NCBI GenBank assembly: GCA_012295275.1
Contig: CM022670.1
Span: forward strand, 6,094,161-6,158,160
Source of the DNA: Chrysomallon squamiferum
Taxonomy: Eukaryota > Mollusca > Gastropoda > Neomphalida > Peltospiridae
Direction: 5' to 3'
Length of the DNA: 64,000 bases
The stretch's first letter is position 1. Every line of letters begins with the position of its first letter. The translations under genes were made by a program, and so were the position numbers. The notes beneath the pieces are model-generated. The model was not told the DNA's origin, made no database searches, and was given only the letters and a program-made list of their open reading frames with translations. This document shows, piece by piece, positions 12,355 through 24,300 of this stretch.

Positions 12355-15300
12355 CATTATTACATTAATATTATCATGTATTATTATTATTATATTATCA
12401 TCATAGTTTATCATTTTTGTTATTATAGTTGTTACCAAGTGATAAAAATTAAAATCCAGTATTATTTACAATATTTTTTAAATTATTTTTTTTAACTAAG
12501 TATTTATCTTTCAGCACATTTGTTATAGTATTATTTTATAGTGTAGTTTTCTTTGTTTCTGTTTCTCTTTTGTTAATAATTATTTTTAAACACTTTTTAA
12601 ATTTTATTTTTCTATTATGAATGGCTTTTTCAAACTAAAATCTTTCATTAACATGAACATTTTTTTTTTTTTTTTTTGCATGATAAATGCTTTTTTGATG
12701 ATAAAAAGAACTAACTTCATTTTCTCAATTCTTTCTTTTTTTGCATTGCTTTTATGTGTGTTTCAAATGGAATGTGATATTTTATTGATACTAGTTACAT
12801 ATTAAACAAGAAAATAAGTATTAGAAACATGATGGATATAAAATTTTCCTTTAATTATTAATGACTAGCTATTTTAGCCTGAACTTTATTCTATGAATTA
12901 TTTATCTATTACATTTCAACAATTTTCAAAGCAAAAAATATTTTTTTTTAATATGAAAAGATTTAAAAATTTAAAAATAAAAGCTGATGTTAGTGTTTGA
13001 ATTGTTTTTGTTTTTTTCTGTTTATTTGTGGGAAGTTTAATTAGATTTTTTATTTCAAGTTTTATTTGCATGCTTTTTGTTTTGTGCTTAGTGTGGTGAA
13101 TTAGTTTTTTTCTGTTTGCTTCTTAGACAACCAAACTCACCACGATCCTACTCTTTTCTTTCAACTAGTAGTCAACGGCTTCCCGTCAACACCAGGTAGT
13201 GTCAACCGAATCCTTAATTCTAGCTTTAACTCAAGTACGTCTAGCTGCCTACCTCTTGTTCACTGACTTCATCTTTTTGTTTGCTTGCAATTTGTTTTTT
13301 TTTTACCTGAAGCTAACACTTCGACTAATGTTGACTTGATTGAAAAGTACAAGTGATGATGAAACAGACTAAATACACTTTTCAAACATACTCAAGATAA
13401 TAAAAAATGAAACTGATATACTTATTAATATGGCTATCTTCTGGTTATATTTTATAAGTTGCAAAGGCTTGTTATCAGACATAATCAATCACCAGGATAT
13501 TTAGAAAGTGTATTTTAGGCTTTATGATTACATTATCACAGGCACACTTTAAATCTGTATAATAAAGTTTATCAACTACTGAGGTTGAAGTAAGAAATAC
13601 AGGTGTTGGTGAAATTCTTTACTGAATGATTAAAGTTTCATTATTAGTAAACAGAACTGAATGAATTATTTTCTTATATATAACAACAAATTGTCAGTTA
13701 AGTGGAAATTTCAAAGAAGTAATTTAAAGACTACTGATATCATGTATTTAATATTAAATACTGCGATAACATTGCATTCACAAGCTACATCACTGATTTA
13801 ACAAAGACAGTAGTGTAGAGAGATACAATATTCTAAATATTTATAAATAGCAGGTTGATATGTTTATCAGCTTTCATCTATCTTTGACCCTGCTTTTAAA
13901 TATTAACATGAACCCACTATATATACTTTTTTTTTATCTACATCATCTGAGGCGTGCAAACTTTGTTTATTTAACTAGTTGTTTAAATATTCATTTTAGC
14001 ACATTAGTTTTATTTTGTTTTAATGGTATATCTGAACATTTTTTGTGTTATAAAAGTATTCTTAAAGATTAATTTTGTTCACCAGTACCTTATTTTTTGT
14101 TATAAATTTTTATCAAATGAAATCTCTTTCACAAAAAATATTGTTAAAATATTATTGTATTGTGTGAATCAGTACATCTATATAAATGACAATGTTATTT
14201 GTAATATAGCATTTAATTCAAAAAATGTATTTTAATTTCTTTCCCACAATATGCTGTTAGTTAAAATGCCATTTATCTTTAATTATAAATCTTATTCACT
14301 TGTTTTTTTCCATCTGCATATATTTAATCACCCACATAATAAATTTATATTCTAACTGCTAATCCATTTTGCAATTTCTTTGAAGTAAATATCAATTACA
14401 GATTGATATATAAAAATAAATTACAGCTGAATAATAAATATCTGTAATAAATATTCAATAATAAACTGGATCATGTATTTTTCATATGCTATAATGATTC
14501 TCATGTTTAAAATTAATCATGTGTCCATTTTTTATAAATAGATATGACATATTTTAATCAGTTTTGAATTTAGTGAGTACTGTCATTTGTATTTAGAAAT
14601 ACTATTGGTAAATTTATTGAAAACTGAAGTAAATTATGATTTATGAGTATAACTGTTTAATGAATTATTGAGTGATATTTGATTTATGCATGTTAAATAC
14701 AATAAGTATCCATTTATTTATTTATTTGTTTATTTGTTTGTTTGTTTGTTTGTTTGTTTATTTGTTTATTTGTTTATTTCAGTGAGTGAAGTAAAAACAC
14801 ATCAGCAGATTTCAAATTTGGTTTCCAGTCCAGGCTGGATAGTGTCTCCTCTTAGAAATCTCAGTTTGAACCACTCACCAAAAACACCCCTAGGAGAATT
14901 CATGCAATCTCCTCAGCTTGCACAGAGGGTGAGCATCATAAAAATGTATTCTTTGTTTAGTTTTGCAATGCAGATAAATCAAGTAGACTATTACAACTGT
15001 GTTAGGTGTTTTGTTAACACAAAACGAATCAGTTAATTTTGCTAACAAAGTCTGAAATTTGACATAATTCCACACCTCATAATTATGGGGTTTTTTCCTT
15101 CAGTTTTAAAGTACATATTTTTTAATAAATTATCACTTTTTAACTGTTTATTATTGTTTTTGTTGTTGCAACAATAAGTTTTGAAAAGGGCATGTTTGAA
15201 AATATGCTAATATAAAATTAATTAAATATTCCAGATTAATATATGGTAATTAATAGCATTCCAATTGTTCTCTTTCTTGTAGCTTCTTGCTCGAGAAAAA

Positions 15301-18300
15301 GAACTTCGAGCTACGAGTGAGGTACAAATGATTTTTTTTTGTATATATATATACCTCTAGCCTTGGTTTAGAGTAACATGTTCACTGCATGTTCTAACAT
15401 GGCTGAAATCTGTTACATATGGAAAATGACTCTAAAACTGTAACTAGTACAACTTAAACAGTGTGATTAGCTGCTTCTCATTTGCACAGTGATCAACATG
15501 TTACTTATAATAATTTTCTTACTGCTATGTTGACACTTTTCAAATTTAAATTGAAACATATCATTTAATTTGGTTATCTTTAGTATGATCATATTTAGAA
15601 TGTTATTTGTTAGTCAGAATTTTTCACATTTTCAACAGTGATTGTGCAAAACTAAATAAAACTTTTACAAATATCTTAATTGATGTTTAAATTTAAATGT
15701 CACTCTAGTTTAAAATTCTTTGCCCAACTGATTTTTGTCTTTTCTTCTGTTTGTTTTATATTCTTAGTTACTAATCCATCTTTTGTTTAAATTTTTAGAT
15801 TTTTAAAAATATGCTTTTAACATGTATTGCTAATTTAGCAAATTATTTGTACTAGAGGTAGATTTCTATTTAGCAGTGCTTGCTTATAGCTCTAAAAAAT
15901 AACCAATTTTTTTAAAAAGTATATTTATATATTTATTTTTATTAATTTATCATTTATTTTTGTTATATTATTCTATATCTTTCTTTTCTTTCTTTTTTAT
16001 TTTTTTAGTCAGGAATCATTTGTTGTAGAACTGATTTTTAAATGTTGACAAAAACCTGCCTTTGCTTTATTGACGTTTAAAGTATTTACATAAAAAGAAA
16101 ATTCATTATGTCACTGTTACAGATTTATTTATTTATTTATTTATTTATTCATTATTTTTTCTTCTCTAATGTGTATACAGTGTTAGTGTTATTTGTATGT
16201 ATGGCAAAAATTATGTATTTCACTCCTTTCTGTGATAGAACGTATTTTTGTGATGTACACCTAACATGCGATGAGAACATGTCAAAATCATTACTTACTA
16301 AATGTTACTGTTATTAAAAAAATCTTGTTCCAGTCATTACTGAGACAGAAGGAACAACAGATTAAAAAACTAGAACTGGAGCTGAAGACTGAGAGTCACC
16401 TTCGTAATGACCTTGAGTGGGATCTCAAAGACCAGAATGAAAAACTGGATGAGAAAGGTTAATATTTTTTATTTGATATAGTTGAATTTAAAATATACTT
16501 ATTAAAAAAAAAAGATATATTTTGTGTATATATCGTTTGTTTGTGTATGTATTAAATTCATTTAAAGCAAAATAATGAAAACACTGTAAATTGTGACTTT
16601 TTTTTACATATATTATTTTTTTAAATTCCAGTGAAATTATTGATATATATAGGTAGGTATACATTATTTGAAAAATATTGTTTCTCAATGGGTTTCTGTT
16701 TATTTATTTGTAACAGACAATGTGATAAAGGAGTTGCAGAAAGAAGTAAAGGAGCTGAGAAGACTAAATGACAATGTTGACGAACTTGAAGTGTTGAGAA
16801 CAGAAAACGAAAAATTAAAAAAACAAGTAGAGGGGTAAATATTTGTTTTCAAATACTCAGTTTTTTAATGTAATTTTGTCATTTGAAACTTGTAGTTTAC
16901 TGCATGTTTATGTTAGAAGCACTAATTAAGGTGCAGTAATATGCTAGAACATTCTTTTATTTTTTTAAACTGCTTCTGATTTCTTGTAACAATATGAGGT
17001 ATTGACTTCCATTCTCAAAATTAAACCATAATCACATGCTGTCTTACTACAGTGTTTATATATAATATTTTTTTAATTCTTCCTTTGTGTATAACATAGG
17101 ATTAATTGTTATCTTCTGTTTTTGTCATAATTTGACACTTTGTTTCACGTATTTATGCAAGTTTTCACTGCTAGGAGTATTAACAAATGTACACATTGTT
17201 ACAGGTTCAAAGAACAGTTACAAGAGACAGATATGTTAAGGTCAAGGTGTTCGGTGTTGACAACAGACAATGAGTGGTTATCAGAGGAACTCAACAAGAG
17301 CAGAGAGGAGGTTTGTCAAATACATTTTATACACTGAATTTATACATAGTAAATTTTGAGAAATACTTAGTCACTTAGAATAGTATTTGTTGAAAATACC
17401 TAATTAATTACATATGATTTAACAATGATTTGGAATATTTATTTATTTATTTATTTATTTTTTGTTACATAATTATTTTTTGGTTTGTTTATGTATATTT
17501 ATTAAGATATTTGTTTTTTAGACTAAATAGTAACCACACTTTACATTGGAGTGTGTGTAGTCCAAGTTGGAATTGTATAAAAATAAATGTTTATATAACT
17601 TGTGGCAGTAGTGATTTGATGTGTTTAGGTTAAAACACTGGAATGTGTGGAGCCTAATTTATTATTTTAAATATGTCTTTATAACGTGTTGACAACAATT
17701 AATATGATGTATTTAGATAAAGACACTGGAGTGTGTGGAGTCCAGGTTGGAGGAATATAGAAGTAAGTCCTGGACACTGGAGAGCAAGGTTGAGGAGTTG
17801 GAGAGTCAAGTGAGCTCTGTGAGAGTTGAAAACGAAGACTTGACCAACCAGTGTGTTGAAGTAAAACACCAGCTAGAGCATTTCCAACAACTCAGCACTC
17901 AGCTCAGACATGAGTTAGAGGAGAAACTGGTTTCATGTTAGTGAAATTATTTTAACACTTTGTTTGTCTTGTTTAATAAATTATCTTAGATTAATGTTTT
18001 TGATGGGATGTGAAATTTGGTTTTTTGCTTAACTATAAATACTGGTATTATGTATTGTTTGTGTTTTTGGTTTAACTAATTTTATGGAAGCTTAAACAAA
18101 AATAATAATAATAATATTAACAACAACAACAAATGTAATTATTTTCTAATTTTGTTAGAACAGTTATCATAAAATATGATTGGTGGGTTTTGACCATTTA
18201 CTTACACTAGAGCATATATTTTAAACTAGATGTTGGTTTTTAATTGTAACTGATAAGACACTGTTCAGTAGTACTAGCCTAAGATCCAAAAAATATTTGT

Positions 18301-21300
18301 TCTACCTTAGGCTGTTGTGGACAGTTCAGATAATATGTTTATGTTTGTAGTTGGTGACAGCGGTATTGGTGAGTCTATGTCTGTGATAACTGACAAGAAA
18401 CTGAGAGAGGTGCAAGCTGAACTGCAGGCTATAGAGGTATTAACTGCAGTATAATGTAAATAAAACTAAGTGCAGATAGTAACTGAACAAAAAATAGATT
18501 TGTTTTTCTGTGTTGTATTTTTTAAATAATTTAAACCCAAAAAATTTATATAACCTAAATTTATTTCTTATGAAGTGTACTTGATTTTGGCAGTTAGTTT
18601 TGGTTGTTTTGATTTTTAAAACATACTTATAGAAATCTGCCTCTTTATTATTGTTTATATAATGTATTTACTTATTTCTGTTTAAGCAGACATGACTTGG
18701 GTGTATTTTGATACTTATTTCTAATCAAGAATATTAGGGGTTTGAAATGAATAGCTTTTATCATAATTCTATTTTACACTACTTCGTATTGTTTGTTTTT
18801 TTAGCAAAAATATCTAGAGGCACAGAAAGAAATTACTAGTCTTAGAGAAGAAAGAGACAAACTGAGAGAGGACAACGACACTATGAGATCTGTGAGTTTA
18901 AACCTAGTCACAGCTTGCAGAATGACTGTCAGTGTAACATTTTCATTTTTAATTTGAATATAATATATTATCTGTACCAGTTCAGTCTACAGGTAAATCA
19001 CAATGGGTGGAATGGTCAGAAGAATCAAAATAAGAGGCACATACATAAAAAAAAATACACCCATATATATATATATAAAATCTGGTTTTCATACTGCTAA
19101 TTGTTTTTATTTTTTGTTACATTTTAGCCTACATTTTAGTTAACCACTGAAATAAAATTAAATATATCAGAAAAGGAAATGGTTTCTTTTAATTATTTAT
19201 TTAATACTTAAATTTAATCATAACTTACAGAAATTGGAACTTCTGGAACAGGACAGACTCCATTTACAAGAAAAGATCAGAGAGCAAGAAAATCAAGAAA
19301 CAGAACTGACAGAGAGGTTAACTTCACTGGAGGAGACCATGAGGTTAGAACAGGAAAAAATGGAAACACAACTCAAAGAAGAACAGGAAAAAGCAGAGAA
19401 GAAGCTCAAAAATGCACAGGAATCATTGATGTTGCAACAAGAACAAATAGTAACTCAGCTAAAAGAGGAACAGAAAACACTGAGATCAGAACAGGAGAAA
19501 TTGCAGGCTCAGTTCAAAGTTGAACAGGAAAAGCTAAAAATTGAATATAAACAGGAACAGGAAACGATGAGGTTAAAGCGTGAAAAACTGGAATCTGATT
19601 TGTTACAGCTTAATGCCCTGATAGAACAAGAACGTTCTGTTGCCAGAAGAGAGCAAGAATCTTTACAAGCTGAACTGAGCAAGTCAAAGTCTGACTGTGA
19701 AGTGCTTTTGTGTGAACACAGTGAACTGAAAACAGAGTATGAATCTTGTAGTCAGAGACTGACTGAGGTGACCTCAGTGAATGAAAAGTTAAACACAGAG
19801 GTTGTTGAGATCAGACAGAGGAACGAGTTACTGCAAGCTGATGTTTACGAGTCAAAGTCAGTGTGTGAATCAGTGAAGTGTGAACTCAATAATTCCATAA
19901 TACAGAACGAGTCACTGAAATGTGAACTTGGTGATTCCAGAACACAAATTGAGTCAATGAAGCATGAACTTAATGATTCCAGAATACAAAATGAGTCACT
20001 GAAGTCTGAAGTTACTGAGATGAAAACACTGAATGATTCCTTACAGCATGAAGTTATTAACTTTAAAACTGAACATGAATCTCTGAAATCTGAGATTACT
20101 AATTTGAAGTCTACAAATGAATCACTTCAGGCAGAATTTACTAACATCAAAACAGAAGGTGAGGTCCTGAAATCCGAACTCACAGAGACAAAGATACAAA
20201 ATAAAACACTGCAGGTTGAGGTTACTAACTTGAAGTCGACAGATGAAACACTGAAGTCTGAACTCTTTGAGATTAAAGCACAGAGAAATTCACTTGAAAC
20301 TGATGTTACTAATCTCCAAACACAAAATAAATTATTACAATCTGAACTGATTGATGTGAAAACACAGAATGATACACTGCTGTTTGAGCTTGCAGATTTC
20401 AGATCCATGAATGAATCATTAAATTCTGAACTCGGTGAAATGAAAATACAAAATGAAACATTGAATACTGAATTCAATGAGCTGAAAATACACAATGAAA
20501 CACTGAATACTGAACTCAGTGAGATGAAAATACACAATGAAACACTGAATTCTGAACTTGGTGAGATGAAAATACACAATGAAACACTGAATTCTGAAGT
20601 CAATGAGTTGAAAATACACAATGAAACACTGGATTCTGAAGTCAGTGAGTTGAAAATACACAATGAAACACTGAATTCTGAAGTCAATGAGTTGAAAATA
20701 CACAATGAAACACTGAATTCTGAAGTCAATGAGTTGAAAATACACAATGAAACACTGAATTCTGAAGTCAATGAGTTGAAAATACACAATGAAACACTGA
20801 ATTCTGAAGTCAGTGAGTTGAAAATACACAATGAAACACTGAATTCTGAAGTCAGTGAGTTGAAAATACACAATGAAACACTGAATTCTGAAGTCAATGA
20901 GTTGAAAATACACAATGAAACACTGAATTCTGAAGTCAATGAGTTGAAAATACACAATGAAACACTGGATTATGAAGTCAGTGAGTTGAAAATACACAAT
21001 GAAACACTGAATTCTGAAGTCAGTGAGTTGAAAATACACAATGAAACACTGGATTCTGAACTCCGTCAGATGAAAATACATAATGAAACACTGAATTCTG
21101 AACTTGGTGAGATGAAAACACACAATGATTCATTACAACAGAAGGTTACTCATTTAACCTCTGTGAATCAGTCTTTGCAGTATGATCTCACTGAATCAGC
21201 AGATACTGTTCAGTGCAGACTTGCAGAACTGAAAACTGTAAATGAATCATTGGAAAATGATCTCAATGAATCAAGAAATACAATTGAATCATTGCAGAAG

Positions 21301-24300
21301 GATCTCGCTGAATCTAGGAACACAAATGAGTCACTCCATAGCGATCTATCTGAGTCAAGGAGTACAGTTCAATCATTGCAAAATGAACTTACTGAAACAA
21401 TGAATACACTTGAGTCACTGAATGGTGATCTGACTGAATCAAGGAACACAGTTGAGTCACTGCAGAATGAACTCACTGAGTCAAGGAATACAACTGAGTC
21501 ACTGCATAGTGATCTGTCTGAATCAAGGAGTACAGTTGAATCACTGAAGAGTGATCTAACTGAATCAAGGAACACAGTTGAGTCACTGCAGAATGAACTC
21601 AGTCAGTTGAGGAATACAGTTGAACAGAAGTTGAAGTCACTGCATAGTGATCTGTCTGAATCAAGGAGTACAGTTGAATCACTGAAGAGTGATCTAACTG
21701 AATCAAGGAACACAGTTGAGTCACTGCAGAATGAACTCAGTCAGTTGAGGAATACAGTTGAATCACTGCAGAATGATCTCACTGAATCAAAGAATACAAC
21801 TGAGTCACTGCATAGTGATCTGTCTGAATCAAGGAGTACAGTTGAATCACTGAAGAGTGATCTAACTGAATCAAGGAACACAGTTGAGTCACTGCAGAAT
21901 GAACTCAGTCAGTTGAGGAATACAGTTGAATTATTGCAGAATGATCTCACTGAGTCGAGGAATACAACTGAATCACTGCAGAATGAACTTAGTGAGTCAA
22001 GGAATGTAGTGGAAATACTAAAGAAAGATATTTGTGAATCAGAAAACATAAAGGAGTCATTGTGTTTTGAACTGACTCAGTTGAAGTCAGTGAATGAATC
22101 ACTACAGTCTAGCGTGACTGAATCTGAGACTGGTTACAAATCACTGCTGTGTGAACTTGCAGAGATGAAATCAGCAAAAGAGTTGATTGAGAAGACTCTA
22201 GAAAAATCAGAAACAGAAAACAAATCATTACTGAATGATGTCAATAAACTGAAGATGTTGGCAGAGTCATTAGAGCAGAAACTTGCAACGGTTACCACTG
22301 AAAATGACTCCCTGCAGAAGGATGTTGCTGAATTGAAAAATCTGATCAAATCATTGCAGAATGATCTGAGTCAGTCACAAAATGTGATTGAATCATTTAA
22401 GTGTGATGATGCTGATTCAAGAAGTGTGATTGAAGCATTAAAGCAGCGTGATAGTGAATCAAGGAAAACAATCGAATCTTTGAACAGTGATCTTAGTGAG
22501 TCAAGAAAAGTGATTGAATCACTGGAACATGGTGATTTTGAATCAAGGACAATTATTGAAACATTGCAACATGACATTACTGAATCAAAACATGTGATAA
22601 ACTCACTGCAGCATGATTTGAGAAAACAGACAGAAACAGCAGAAGAGAGATTGAAGGAGAAGCAGTCTGAAGCTGCAGCTAAAGAAGAAAATCTTCTTAA
22701 ACAGATTGCTGAGATTCGGGAAGTGTTTGAAAATAAACTGAGTGAAACTGATAAATACTGGAAACTTCAGCTATCTTCAATGAAGAGTGAGTTTGACAAT
22801 GCCATGTGTGAGAGGAAGGCTGAATATGAAAGCAAGTTGATAGGTCAGCAACAGCAATTTGAAATGCGCATGTCAGCTTTGATTGAGGAGCAGGATGGTC
22901 TCTTGCTCAGTGAGAAAGCTGTGCTGGAGAAGATGATTTTTGACATGAAAGTTGCAGCAGAAAAACGAAAAGTGGAATATGAAGAAAGAGTGAGAGAGGT
23001 GCAGAGACAAGCAGAGGAACGATTGAAAGAGTTGGAGAGACAAGCAGAGGAACAAATGAGAGAGACGGAGAGACAAGCAGAGGAACAAATGAGAGAGACG
23101 GAGAGACAAGCAGAGGAACAAATGAGAGAGACAGAGAGACGAGTTGAAGAGAACTGTCAAGAGAAATTCTCTGTTCTTGAGAGTAAACTCAAACAGCAGA
23201 TTGTTGTCCATGAAGAAATCAAAGCAGCCATGAAGCTGGACAAGGAAAAAGCTCAGAATCTGGAGACTCGGATGAGAGAGAGAGTAAGGGAGATTGAGGA
23301 GAATGAGAAACTCCTGAGAGAGGAGAGAACTCGCAGTGAACAATACAGACAAAAAATTTTGAATCTAGAACAGGAGATTGAGAGAAGACAGACAGATGCG
23401 ACAGACATAAGCAGCCAGCACAAGGAGACAGAACAGACTGTCCATGAACTGGAGGAGAAACTGTGGCAGCAGCAGCAGGAGATGGAGAAACTAGATCTGT
23501 TAAATGAGTGTAGACTAAAAGAGATCAGTGTGCTGAAAACTCAGTCTCACTCAGTGGAGGAGCAGCTCACTGCCCTCCAGACAGAGAAGCATCAAGCAGA
23601 GGAACAAGTGACTGCCCTCCAGCATGAGAAAAATAAACTGGAAGAAGAAAAGTCAGAGATTGAGTCAAAGAATGCGAGATTGGAGGAAGAAGTAAAAAAA
23701 CTGCAAACAGACAGACAGACACTGGACACACAGGTTGTTCACCTAAAGGACGAAGTGAGGACTCTCACAGTGAAACTGGATTCAGAGAAGAAAGTCAGTG
23801 AAGAAAAACTACAAAGTTTGAAACTGGAAATAGAAAAACTTAAAACTGAATACACGAGATCATGGGTGAGATAATTAATTATTTGTGTAATGGAGTGAAA
23901 CATTTAAGTAAAAATTAAAATAGCTATGATGTTTTTATTGTTAAATGTTAGATGCTTCGTCAACATCACTTAATTATTTTCCTTTATGACTATTCATTAT
24001 TTATAATTATTATATTATTATAATTAGTTTTTAAAATCTAAATATTGTTGATGTAAAATGATTATTTTACATTTGTACATGTTAAAACTTTTATTGTACA
24101 GGAAAGTGCAAAGCAGTCAAGTACAGAGACAATGACAAAATATGAAGCAGAAATTGTCAGTCTACGCCAGCAGGTATTTCATGTGTACTATAGTTAAAAT
24201 TTAACTTTTAATTAGTTGTAATTTATTTGAAATCTTTTTTCTAGTTGTCTTCTAATGTGAATTAGTTTATAAATGATAAAGAGGTCTTTAATATTCCATT

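Noticed and set aside
12013-12495. 160-residue open frame
   Set aside because: Only 12067-12253 is NUMA1 exon 5. The rest is intron and a TTA repeat read through.
20127-21123. Long antisense open frames (276 and 234 residues) opposite the NUMA1 repeat array
   Set aside because: They exist because the 42-bp unit is a multiple of three and happens to lack antisense stops. Composition is a simple repeat and the sense frame is clearly coding.
21369-23352. Further minus-strand open frames (21369, 22134, 22371, 22873) inside the NUMA1 giant exon
   Set aside because: Shadows of repetitive coiled-coil codons. No splice context or independent similarity.
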